From contig JAHJKV010000158.1 of the NCBI GenBank assembly GCA_018822065.1, positions 1 through 7,868 of the forward strand: a stretch of DNA of 7,868 nucleotides, read 5' to 3'. The first letter of the stretch is position 1. Every line of letters starts with the position of its first letter. Under the pieces are notes generated by a model. That model was given only the letters and a program-made list of their open reading frames with translations, searched no databases and was not told where the DNA came from. Source of the stretch: Pseudomonadota bacterium. Its GTDB lineage: Bacteria > Desulfobacterota > Desulfovibrionia > Desulfovibrionales > Desulfovibrionaceae. Below, piece by piece: positions 1 through 7,500 of the stretch. The translations under genes were made by a program, and so were the position numbers.

Positions 1-116
1 ACCCAACCGACGTTGATTTTCCAGGAACCGGTAGCTTTCAGTTCCGCCGCGGAGGCGGTAGCAACCATGCCCAGAACGAAAGCGAGCAGAGTCGCGATCA
101 TAACAAAGCGTTTCAT
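1..116 (-). CDS. Outer-membrane porin, N-terminal fragment (runs off the window)
   Basis: Only the first 38 codons are present; the rest lies beyond base 1. The peptide opens with a classic Sec signal peptide: a short positive start (MKR), a hydrophobic core (FVMIATLLAFVLGMVATA) and a signal peptidase I site at A-S-A-A/E around residue 24. The mature end begins ELKATGSWKINVGW. A signal peptide followed by a first beta strand of the E-L-K-x-x-G-S-W type is typical of the homotrimeric porins that are abundant in Desulfovibrio outer membranes; this assignment rests on recall of the family. The start is supported by a strong ribosome site, AAGGAAGG, on the minus strand just upstream (about 122-129). 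A near-consensus promoter lies about 64 bases upstream, which fits a highly expressed surface protein. The gene is divergent from uvrC. Another secreted beta-barrel protein is possible because the diagnostic body of the protein is missing. Confidence 0.72.
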   Translation of the reverse strand, partial: MKRFVMIATLLAFVLGMVATASAAELKATGSWKINVGW

Positions 117-179
117 AGTTTTCCTTCCTTCTTCTTTTGCGTGAAGATAAAATGCCAAACAACACCATTCCTGAGAGCA

Positions 180-208
180 CTTATAGCTGCTTCCAGAGAG
201 CATGACAA
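180..208 (-). promoter_or_regulatory. Sigma70-type promoter for the porin
   Basis: Read on the minus strand, TTGTCA (203-208) and TATAAG (180-185) are separated by exactly 17 bases. Each hexamer matches the sigma70 consensus at five of six positions. The start of transcription would fall near base 173, giving a leader of about 57 bases before the porin ATG at 116. A/T tracts lie upstream at 219-253, where UP elements sit. Both hexamers, the spacing and the target gene agree, so this is the best-supported promoter in the window. Confidence 0.7.
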
Positions 209-218
209 GGGGGTGAAT

Positions 219-300
219 GGAAAAAAGTAAAGTTTTTTTTACCGTGCAAAAAATTATACTTTGGGATGTTGTTTTTGTTATAAAAGATAAAAAACAGACA
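219..300. promoter_or_regulatory. A/T-tract block between the porin and uvrC
   Basis: This block is sharply A/T rich inside a GC-rich region. It holds A6 (221-226), T8 (233-240), A6 (248-253), T5 (272-276), A4 (282-285) and A6 (289-294). Its left part occupies about -46 to -67 relative to the predicted porin start site, the position of an UP element contacted by the RNA polymerase alpha subunits. The first tracts are spaced roughly one helical turn apart, which could bend the DNA. A perfect TATAAT occurs on the minus strand at 253-258 but has no good -35 box at normal spacing. No convincing plus-strand promoter for uvrC was found, although it must lie somewhere in 117-385. Confidence 0.45.
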
Positions 301-385
301 GTTAGTGCATGTTGCAAAGCTAAATAGGGTTCGATGGCGGTAGTCCTGTTGCAAGAAGGCGAAGAAAAGGAGAGAATTTGACACC

Positions 386-2221
386 ATGACGAGCCCAATT
401 GAACCCATCTTCACTTTCGTTTCCGCAGACTTCCCGGAGAGCCCCGGCGTCTATCTTATGAAAGATGGCACCGGGCGCATTATATATGTAGGCAAGGCCA
501 AGAGTCTGCGCAAGCGACTGGCGTCCTATTTCCGCTCCCAGGCCCGGCATACGGCCAAGACCCGCGCCCTGGTGAGCCACATCCACAGTGTGGATGTGCT
601 TCTGACCGGGACCGAAAAGGAGGCCTTGCTGCTGGAGGCCTCGCTGATCAAGAAACACCGACCCCGCTACAACATAGTGCTTCGCGACGACAAGCAGTAC
701 CTGCTCTTCCGGTTGGACCTAAAATCCGAGTTTCCCCGCCTGGCCATCACCCGGCGTTTGGTGCGCGACGGGGCCATATATTTTGGTCCCTTCACCTCCG
801 GTTCCGCCGCCCGTCAGACCTGGAAGCTCCTGGGCAAGGTCTTCCCCCTGCGCAAATGCTCGGACGGGGTGTTCAAAAACTGTGTCCGTCCCTGCCTGAA
901 CCATGACATCGGCCAATGCCTGGGGCCCTGTGTCCTGCCGGTGGACCGGGAACTCTACCTGGGACTGGTGAAACAGGTGGAGCTCTTCCTGCTGGGACGT
1001 ACGTCGGAGTTGGTGAATCGGTTGAGCGCGCGTATGCAGGCCCACTCCGAGGCACTTGAATTCGAGGCGGCTGCCCTCTGCCGTGACCAGATCCGCGCTG
1101 TGGAACGCACGGTAGAGCGCCAGTCCGTGGTCTTCCAGACTCCCAAGGACATGGACGTGCTGGCCTTGGCCGAGACCGGCAAGGGGTTGGGGCTTGGCCA
1201 GATCTTTGTCCGTCAGGGTCGACTGTTGGACGAGTCCGGCTATTTCTGGCCCGGCCTGACTCTGGAGGAGGGGGTCGAGGTGTTGGAGAGCTTCCTGGTG
1301 CAGTTTTATGCCTCCTCCCGGTTCATTCCGCCCCGCATCGTGATGCCCTATGCCCTTGATGACGAACTTGTGGCGGAAACCCTGGCCGAACGGCGCGGGG
1401 GCAGGGTGAACATCGGCGCGCCGGGGGTTGATTCGGAACAGCGGCTACTGGACGTGGCCCGCAAGGTGGGCGTGCGCGCCGGGATGAAGCGCGAGGGGCC
1501 GGACCTGCCCGAACTGCTCATGCGCCGGATTGGCCTGACCCGTCCTGTGCAGCGCATCGAATGTGTGGATATCTCTCACCTCTCCGGCACGGACGTGCGG
1601 GCCGGGATGGTGGTCTTCGAAGACGGACGGCGGATCAAAGAGGATTCGCGGGCTTACACCCTGCCCAGCATCGAGGGTACAAGCGACGACTACGCAGCCC
1701 TGGCGGCCTGGGCTGTTCGTCGGGCCGAGTCTGGTCCCCCCTGGCCGGACCTGGTGCTCATCGACGGGGGCAAGGGGCAGCTCGCGGCCGTGGACCGGGC
1801 TTGGAGCGAACTGGGCGAGGCCTGCCCGCCGGTCCCTCTGGCCGCCATTGCCAAGGGACCGAGTCGCAGGGCCGGTGAACTGGAAGACCGGGTGTTCCGG
1901 CCCGGTCGGAAGAACCATCTGTCCATCAAGCCGGGCAGTCCGGAGATGCTCTACCTCCAGCGTATTCGCGACGCGGCTCACGACTTCAGCCTGGGTCGCC
2001 AGCGCCGAGCGCGCAAGAAGCGGGTATTGACCAGCGAGGTCCTCGGCCTACCCGGCGTGGGTCCAAAGACCGCCCGTCTGCTTTGGGATCATTTTGGTTC
2101 CCTGGACGCCATGATCGAGGCTCCAGCCCCGGAACTTGCCGCAATCCCGGGCATCGGAACCAAAAAGGCAGAGCGTATCCGCTCTGCCCTCAATGCCATG
2201 AAAAAGGCTCGGGAACTCTAG
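386..2221 (+). CDS. uvrC: UvrABC excision nuclease subunit C (UvrC)
   Basis: UvrC is recruited by UvrB to damaged DNA and cuts the lesion strand on both sides during nucleotide excision repair in the cytoplasm. At 611 residues it is full length for the family. The GIY-YIG nuclease that makes the 3' cut is at about 15-95, with GVY (21-23), YVG (34-36) and the metal-binding glutamate in TEKEALLLE (E79). Four cysteines, C158, C170, C178 and C182, have the 12-8-4 spacing of the UvrC iron-sulfur cluster site; C166 is extra. A UvrB-binding UVR motif lies at about 208-242. The RNase H-like domain that makes the 5' cut carries D395 (CVDISH), D460 (LIDGGKGQ) and H532 (DAAHDFSLGRQR). Two helix-hairpin-helix motifs (LPGVGPKTA and IPGIGTKKA) end the protein. 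The ATG follows AGGAG at 368-372 with a longish 13-base gap; no better in-frame start is visible. The gene stands alone on the plus strand, and its stop overlaps that of the convergent hydrolase gene. Confidence 0.97.
   Translation: MTSPIEPIFTFVSADFPESPGVYLMKDGTGRIIYVGKAKSLRKRLASYFRSQARHTAKTRALVSHIHSVDVLLTGTEKEALLLEASLIKKHRPRYNIVLRDDKQYLLFRLDLKSEFPRLAITRRLVRDGAIYFGPFTSGSAARQTWKLLGKVFPLRKCSDGVFKNCVRPCLNHDIGQCLGPCVLPVDRELYLGLVKQVELFLLGRTSELVNRLSARMQAHSEALEFEAAALCRDQIRAVERTVERQSVVFQTPKDMDVLALAETGKGLGLGQIFVRQGRLLDESGYFWPGLTLEEGVEVLESFLVQFYASSRFIPPRIVMPYALDDELVAETLAERRGGRVNIGAPGVDSEQRLLDVARKVGVRAGMKREGPDLPELLMRRIGLTRPVQRIECVDISHLSGTDVRAGMVVFEDGRRIKEDSRAYTLPSIEGTSDDYAALAAWAVRRAESGPPWPDLVLIDGGKGQLAAVDRAWSELGEACPPVPLAAIAKGPSRRAGELEDRVFRPGRKNHLSIKPGSPEMLYLQRIRDAAHDFSLGRQRRARKKRVLTSEVLGLPGVGPKTARLLWDHFGSLDAMIEAPAPELAAIPGIGTKKAERIRSALNAMKKAREL
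2161..2188 (-). terminator. Intrinsic terminator of the ubiX-hydrolase unit, inside the uvrC coding region
   Basis: A perfect 9-bp inverted repeat, GGCAGAGCG (2167-2175) and CGCTCTGCC (2180-2188), encloses a 4-base loop. On the minus strand the stem is followed at once by TTTTTG (2166-2161), the layout of a rho-independent terminator. It begins 29 bases after the hydrolase stop codon. On the plus strand it encodes K594-A601 of UvrC in the second helix-hairpin-helix motif and has no T tract after it, so it should work only for minus-strand transcripts. No separate terminator for uvrC was recognised. Confidence 0.72.
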
Positions 2222-2898
2222 CCGAACTGCACTGGCGTGCCTGGGGTCAGGACCTTCAGGACCACATCCGGTGCGAATTCTTTCAAGGCATCCCTGAAAG
2301 TATCCGTGTTCTGCTCTAAGATGGGGAAGGTGCCCCAGTGCATGGGCACTACGGCCTTGCAGCCGAGCAGGCGGCAGGCGTAGGCGGCCTGACGCGGGTC
2401 CATGGTAAACCAGCCGCCCACAGGCAAGAGAGCCAGGTCGATCTTGTGGAAGACCTTGAACAGTTCCATGGACTGGAAGATGGATGTGTCTCCGGCGTGA
2501 TAGAGGCAGTAACCGTCCGGGAAAGTCATGATGTAGCCTGTGGCCGCGCCGGTCCGGGTGGAGTGCATGGCCTGGACCATCTTGATCTGCACTCCGAGCT
2601 GCTCGATGGTCCCGCCGAGGTTCATGCCGATGCCCTGCTGGTCGGGCAGTCCCTCTTCTATGAGATGATTCACCGTGTCGAACACGCCCACTAGCGAGGC
2701 CCTGGTCCGCTGGCATATCTCGATAGCTTGTCCCACATGGTCGCCGTGGTCATGCGTGATGAGCACCAGGTCTACCGCGCCGATGTCAGTGGCCGGGATG
2801 GGAGCAGTGGGATTGCCATCGAAAAAGGGGTCGATGACCAGGGTGTGGTCGCCAAAGGCGATCTTGAAATTGGAATGTCCGAACCAGGTCAGTTCCAT
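2218..2898 (-). CDS. Metallo-beta-lactamase-fold metal-dependent hydrolase, UPF0173 type
   Basis: This 226-residue cytoplasmic protein has the metallo-beta-lactamase fold. The N-terminus MELTWFGHSNFKI and the early DPFFDGNP are characteristic of the UPF0173/UlaG-like branch. The metal ligands are visible: H49, H51, D53 and H54 (THDHGDH), H112 (MHS), D137 (YHAGDT) and H187 (PMHWGT). A two-metal site is therefore expected. Length is normal for UPF0173 and no signal peptide is present. The natural substrate of the family is not firmly known, and nothing here identifies it. The start follows GGAG at 2908-2911 with a 9-base gap; this ribosome site overlaps the ubiX stop codon, so the two genes are very likely co-transcribed and perhaps translationally coupled. 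Its stop shares CTAG with the uvrC stop, and its transcript probably ends at the hairpin within uvrC. Confidence 0.88.
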   Translation of the reverse strand: MELTWFGHSNFKIAFGDHTLVIDPFFDGNPTAPIPATDIGAVDLVLITHDHGDHVGQAIEICQRTRASLVGVFDTVNHLIEEGLPDQQGIGMNLGGTIEQLGVQIKMVQAMHSTRTGAATGYIMTFPDGYCLYHAGDTSIFQSMELFKVFHKIDLALLPVGGWFTMDPRQAAYACRLLGCKAVVPMHWGTFPILEQNTDTFRDALKEFAPDVVLKVLTPGTPVQFG

Positions 2899-2910
2899 GG
2901 CGGCTCGCTC

Positions 2911-3474
2911 CTAGTCGCCCCAGCGGGAGTAGAGCTGGTGTTTGATGTTCAGTATATCGAGGGCCTTGCCAGCCACATGGGCGGCCAGGGAGCCGATGGT
3001 GCGCGGCCGGTGATAGAAGCCGGGACAGGCGGGCAGGATGGTCGCCCCGGCCTGGCTGGCCGCAAGCATGTTTTTCAGGTGCACCTGGGAAAGCGGGGTC
3101 TCGCGGGTGACAAGGATCAGGGGCAGGCGTTCCTTGAGGGCAACGTCTGCGGCGCGGTGGATGAGGTTGTCGCCCACGCCTAACGCGATGGCAGCCAGGG
3201 AGGCCATGGAACAGGGGCAGACGATCATGCCGTCGTGCCGCCAGGAACCGGAGGCGGGCAGGGCGGCGATATCGCTGGCGTCATAGGCGGCAAAGGCCGG
3301 GCCGGTGAGGTCCACCGGGGAGAGGTCTGTTTCCAGTTCCATGACCCGTTTGGCTGCGCTGGACATGATCACATGCAGTTCCATGTCGTCGCGCCCGCCC
3401 AGTTCTTCGGCCAGTGCGGCGGCATAAAGGGTGCCGCTTGCGCCGGTGACGGCGAGGAGGATACGTTTTTTCAT
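2911..3474 (-). CDS. ubiX: UbiX-family flavin prenyltransferase
   Basis: UbiX proteins join a dimethylallyl group to reduced FMN to make prenyl-FMN, the cofactor of UbiD-type decarboxylases. This 187-residue protein has normal family length. It shows the N-terminal flavin loop TGASGT (10-15), the serines of MSSAA (37-41), the CPCSMASLAAIALGVGDNL block (86-104), the RAADVALKER stretch (107-116), RETPLSQVHLKNM (124-136) and the C-terminal PGFYHRP (151-157). No UbiD partner lies in the window, so the user of the cofactor must be encoded elsewhere; ubiquinone synthesis is not implied. It is the first gene of a pair with the hydrolase, 12 bases apart. The start is fixed by family N-termini and by TAG and TAA codons just upstream in frame. 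Its purine-rich ribosome site (AAAGAGGG) touches the ATG, which is unusually close. Some archaeal and bacterial relatives are annotated pad1 or as phenylacrylate decarboxylase subunits; the biochemical role would be the same. Confidence 0.92.
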   Translation of the reverse strand: MKKRILLAVTGASGTLYAAALAEELGGRDDMELHVIMSSAAKRVMELETDLSPVDLTGPAFAAYDASDIAALPASGSWRHDGMIVCPCSMASLAAIALGVGDNLIHRAADVALKERLPLILVTRETPLSQVHLKNMLAASQAGATILPACPGFYHRPRTIGSLAAHVAGKALDILNIKHQLYSRWGD

Positions 3475-3583
3475 CCCTCTTTACTACACCAGGGGAGGGG
3501 ATGACGGCAAGGTGATCGGAACTGGGGCATGAACAGGGGGATTCCACACTGAAAGAGTTTGAAGGCCAGCAAGGGCAAATGAA

Positions 3584-3618
3584 GACCCGCGCCGTTGATC
3601 AAATCCATGGCGCGGGTC
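3584..3618 (-). terminator. Hairpin terminator after the secreted-protein gene
   Basis: A perfect 10-bp GC-rich inverted repeat, GACCCGCGCC (3584-3593) and GGCGCGGGTC (3609-3618), encloses a 15-base loop. It lies 25 bases beyond the stop of the secreted-protein gene. On the minus strand it is followed by TTCATTTG, a broken T-rich stretch rather than a clean U tract. Position and stem strength suggest the end of the transporter/secreted-protein unit, but the weak tail and long loop leave room for another role. The loop contains the small palindrome TTGATCAA. Confidence 0.55.
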
Positions 3619-3643
3619 AGGTGGGGTTTATGTCAGATTATGC

Positions 3644-4489
3644 TTACTTGCAAAGCTTGGCCAAAGGTGCGCGCACCGGCTCGACCAGGGACAGGAACAT
3701 GTCGATATCGGCCCCGGTGAGACGACCTTTGGTTTCGGAGAGACGGTCGATGACGGTGTGGATGAGGCCATCACGATCTGCCATTTCCACAAAGGCCAGA
3801 CACTGTTCGTCTTTGAAATTATGGAAGAACGTATCAAAGCTTTCGAAGCGATTGAGTTGTTCCATGAACAGGTCAATCATCTCAGGAGTCATTTCGGCAT
3901 CTTTTGCCAGCGTGCATGCCACGTAGAGTCCTTCGATGATGGAGCCAAAGAAGGTATCCACCACCAGGTCCATGACTTCGGGGTCGGCGGAAAGTTCTGC
4001 GATCCGCTTGGTATTTAGGGTCGCCTGGGCAATGACCTGGGCGCGTATCTGGGGATCGTTGGGATTTTCTACCAACCGCTTGAGCAGGTTCTGGCTGATG
4101 GGTTCAATTTCCAGTTTCCTGGAGACATTGAGTCGCGGCAGCAGAGAATCCCGGACGAATTGTTTGGTCGTCAGGGCCATCACGCCGTTGCCCATGGCCA
4201 GGGCATAGTTGGAGTCGAAGGTATACATGCCAGCAAGCGTACGTATTTGTTCTTCATTTTTACATGAGAGAATTTTCTCCATGGGCAGGACAAGACTTGG
4301 CTGATAGGAAAGTCCGGCCACGCGATACAGGTCGATCTTGGTCATCAGGTCTGCGGTTTGTCCCTCATCAACCATCTGCTGGAAGGTTTGCGCTGCTTTC
4401 ATCAGGTCCGCGTGTTCTGCCTGAGCGGTTCCCAGACCTAAACAGAACACAGCTAGTGCCAATCCCAAGGTTCCCAGTGTACGTTTCAT
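3644..4489 (-). CDS. Secreted (periplasmic) helical protein of unknown function
   Basis: I do not recognise this 281-residue protein. It begins with a clear Sec signal peptide (MKRTLGTLGLALAVFCLGLG) and a signal peptidase I site after AQA at residue 24. C16 is preceded by AVF, which is not a lipobox, so it is probably not a lipoprotein. The mature part is rich in Leu, Met, Asp and Glu, with many short amphipathic stretches such as LMKAAQTFQQMVDEG and TPEMIDLFMEQLNRF, which predicts an all-helical fold without membrane segments. It has just four mature cysteines (C76, C192, C230, C280), enough for two disulfides. Translation starts after a strong GGAGG at 4495-4499, five bases from the ATG. 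It lies 69 bases downstream of the transporter gene on the same strand with no clear terminator between, so the two probably share a transcript. A role as a periplasmic partner of that transporter is an inference from position only. Confidence 0.85.
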   Translation of the reverse strand: MKRTLGTLGLALAVFCLGLGTAQAEHADLMKAAQTFQQMVDEGQTADLMTKIDLYRVAGLSYQPSLVLPMEKILSCKNEEQIRTLAGMYTFDSNYALAMGNGVMALTTKQFVRDSLLPRLNVSRKLEIEPISQNLLKRLVENPNDPQIRAQVIAQATLNTKRIAELSADPEVMDLVVDTFFGSIIEGLYVACTLAKDAEMTPEMIDLFMEQLNRFESFDTFFHNFKDEQCLAFVEMADRDGLIHTVIDRLSETKGRLTGADIDMFLSLVEPVRAPLAKLCK

Positions 4490-4558
4490 TCAGTCCTCCA
4501 TTTCGTTGGTGACAGTTCCCTCATGAAAGAGGGAGGAAGTCGCTGTGGTTTCGAGGTT

Positions 4559-7500
4559 CTATCTAAACAGCCGGGTAATGGCTGTCAGGGCCAGTTGCAG
4601 GCTGCGCGGGAGCAGCCGGAAAAATAGAGCAGCGTAGAGAACAAGTCCCATGAGCCACAGTACGCCGAGGTTGAACCAGTAGGTGTCGATGGTGACCTGG
4701 CCGAGTCGCTTGCTGGCGGCCAGGAAGTGAGCGACTCCCCAGGGCGAATCCGGCTCCTGGGCGATGGGCGCGGCCATCTGCACCAGTTGGTTTCCGGAAA
4801 GGCGAGCGGTTTCCATCCCAAGGACATTCAGGACCGTGTTCGAAATGTCCTGGTTGAAGTTGTCCTGCTTGAGCTTGTCCAGACCTTCGGCCCCCAACTC
4901 CTGGCGCAGATGGTCCTCAGTGGTCTCCACCTCCTCAGCGGCTGCCTGGCGTCTGTCATAGAGAACCTCGGCTGCCTGCTTGAGGTAGTGTTTCACCTCG
5001 GTTCGATCTTCGGGTCCATAGCGGTCGGCCTGCAACCTGGTCAGGTCCATCTCAGCCTGGATGCCGGTCATCTGTTCGATGGTGCGGATTTCATTGGCCA
5101 GTGTCGCGATTTTGGTCGCCACCTCGGCTTTCCACTTTTCTCCTTCGCCTTCCAGCAGGGGGAAGTCGGCCAGGGCACGGACAGCAGGCAGGTAGGAGTT
5201 CACCAGATAGCTGTTCTGCTTTTCTGTCAGCTGGGCGGGAAGCAAATGGCGCATGTAGGCGTTGGAAAGATATTGGTCCACGATGAGCGCCTCATAGCCC
5301 CAGCGTGAGGGCATGATGTTTGCCACCAGAGGGGTGTGCCGATTTCCTGCATCCTTGCTGAGCAGGTCGTCGAAGGGCACCACCGCCCCACCGAGCATCA
5401 TCTGGGGCACCAACAGCAGCGGGATGAGGATATAGATGGTCACCGCGGATTTGAAGGTGGCCGAGATATTGAGACCGAGCAGGCAGGAGGCTGCGGCACT
5501 GACGAAGAGCACCAGCCAAGTTGCCCCGTACATATCCGGAATTTTAAGGATAAAGTTTCCAATCAGGGTGAAGAAGGCCATCTGTACAGCCACGACCATG
5601 AAGAGATACAGGGCCTTTGAGGCGATGTAGCAGGGCCAGCTCAGGTGCAGGAACTGCTCCCGTTTGAGAATTTTCTGGTCACGGTTGATCTCTTCGGCGC
5701 TCACGCTCATGCCCAGGAACAGGGCCACGATGACGCTGATGAAGAAATAGGTGCCAAGGTTGCCGTTGTCCTTGAAGGTATATTCTCCACCCCAGGCTCC
5801 ATGGGAGATCAGTGCTGCCAGTAAGGCGAGCAGCGGGGGTTCCAGCAGGTTGACCAGCATATATTGTCCGTTGGCCAGACGTCCCTTGAGGTTGCGCATG
5901 AAGAAGATCGAGAGCTGGCCGAGCCAGTCGGGCCGCCAGAGACGGCGTTCGATCGGGGCGCTCGTCGCCTGTTGCGTCGCGTCGGACGTTGGGGGAGGAG
6001 TTACGTTCTGGCGATGCTCCAGATAGCGCTCATGCCAGTGCGCAGGCGAGAAGAACCGTTCTCGGCCATACTGCCCGTTCTCGTCCACGCTCTTGGTTTC
6101 GATGATCTCAAACAGCTGTTCGGGGTTCACGTGGCCGCAGTGGGGGCAGGCATATTCGTCCATGCCTGCCTGGTGCACTTCGGAACGGAAATGGACAATG
6201 GCGTCCAGGGGGTTGCCGTCGTAGATGGGCCGGCCCCCCTGGTCCATGATCCAGAGGGTGTCAAACATCTTGTAGATGCGCGAGGAGGGCTGGTGGATGA
6301 CCACGATGACCAGCTTGCCCTTGGCGGCCTGGGCCTTGAGCAGGGCCATGACGTTTTCAGAGTCAGACGAGGAGAGGCCGGAGGTGGGCTCGTCCACAAA
6401 GAGGATGGAGGGTTCGCGGATCAATTCCAGGGCGATATTCAACCGTTTGCGCTGGCCGCCGCTGATGGTCTTGTCCAGGGGCGAGCCGACCTTGAGGTCA
6501 CGAGTTGGCAACTGGTGGAGTTCGTCCAGCAGTTCGACCACCCGCTCCTGGCGGGCAGCCTTGTCCATGTTGGCCAGACAGAGCGAGGCGCTGTAGTAGA
6601 GATTGTCAAAGACGGTGAGGTCTTCGAAGAGCAGGTCGTCTTGAGGAACATAGCCGATGACTCCTTCGAGCTTGTCAGCCTCGCTGTGCAGGTCGATGCC
6701 GTTAACCAGCACCTGACCGGAGTCGGGCGGGCATTGGCCATTGAGGATGTTGAGCAGGGTAGATTTCCCTGCGCCGCTCACGCCCATGACCGCGACCATG
6801 CTCCCGCCCTGCTGGGTGAAGGAAAAGTTGTGCAGGCCGCTTTCGCTGTTGGGATAGCGGAATTCCAGGTTCGTGCCCGTGAAGGAAAGACCTTGGCCGT
6901 GCTTTCGATCATTGCGCAAGGCGGCATCGATCTCGGCGTAGTAGATGCTGGTGCCGTGCTGGTCTCGCAGGATGCCGCCGGGCTGAAGTAGGTGGGGCGA
7001 ATTCGGGGGAATCTGGATGGAATCGAGGGAAACCGGCGATGCGGAATCAACCACGACGAAACAAACGCCAGCATCGGCAAGATGCAGGATGGACAGCCGT
7101 CCGACAAAGTCTGGACGAGTGAGCCAGAGGGCTTGGTCGGGAACTGTTTGTGGTGCATCAACTCCTGTGGTCGAGAGCAAGAAATTTTGGGTCAGGCGGT
7201 CTTTTTCAAAGGGCGTTTGGCAGAGGGTGCGCATTTCCTCCACCTGCTGAGAGCTGATGGCAAGTTCGCCGGAAACAACTTCGGCCACGGCCATGGCTGC
7301 CGCGTCCTGGTCGAGTTGGGTAACGGCTTCGAGATAGCGCAAAACAAAGACAAACTGCTCGAAACGGGGAAGCATGGATTTGAGCCCGGCGGCAACGCCG
7401 CGGGCATGTTCCAGCCGGGTTTTGTCGTCACTGTCGTCGTGCAGGTCCAAAGCGACATCGTAGAGTTCGAGATACTCGGTATAGCCCGAGAGGCGCAGGT

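Noticed and set aside
312..326. TTGCAA and TAAATA before uvrC as a promoter
   Set aside because: The two boxes are only three bases apart, and no -10 or -35 partner at 16-18 bases was found for either.
181..414. A 77-codon minus-strand reading frame in the porin-uvrC spacer
   Set aside because: It runs across the uvrC start and the A/T tracts and encodes a Phe/Leu/Asn/His-rich low-complexity peptide, as expected of translated A/T-rich DNA. Its span also covers the well-supported porin promoter.
4517..4534. 6-bp hairpin (TCCCTC, loop of 6, GAGGGA) between the transporter and the secreted-protein gene, as a terminator
   Set aside because: The stem is short and is followed on the minus strand by ACTGTC with no T tract. 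At most it might affect mRNA stability or translation.
5864..6991. A 375-codon plus-strand reading frame opposite the transporter ATPase domain
   Set aside because: It is antisense to a coding region with complete Walker A, signature, Walker B and H-loop motifs. Long antisense frames are common in GC-rich genes, and no recognisable domain is seen in it.
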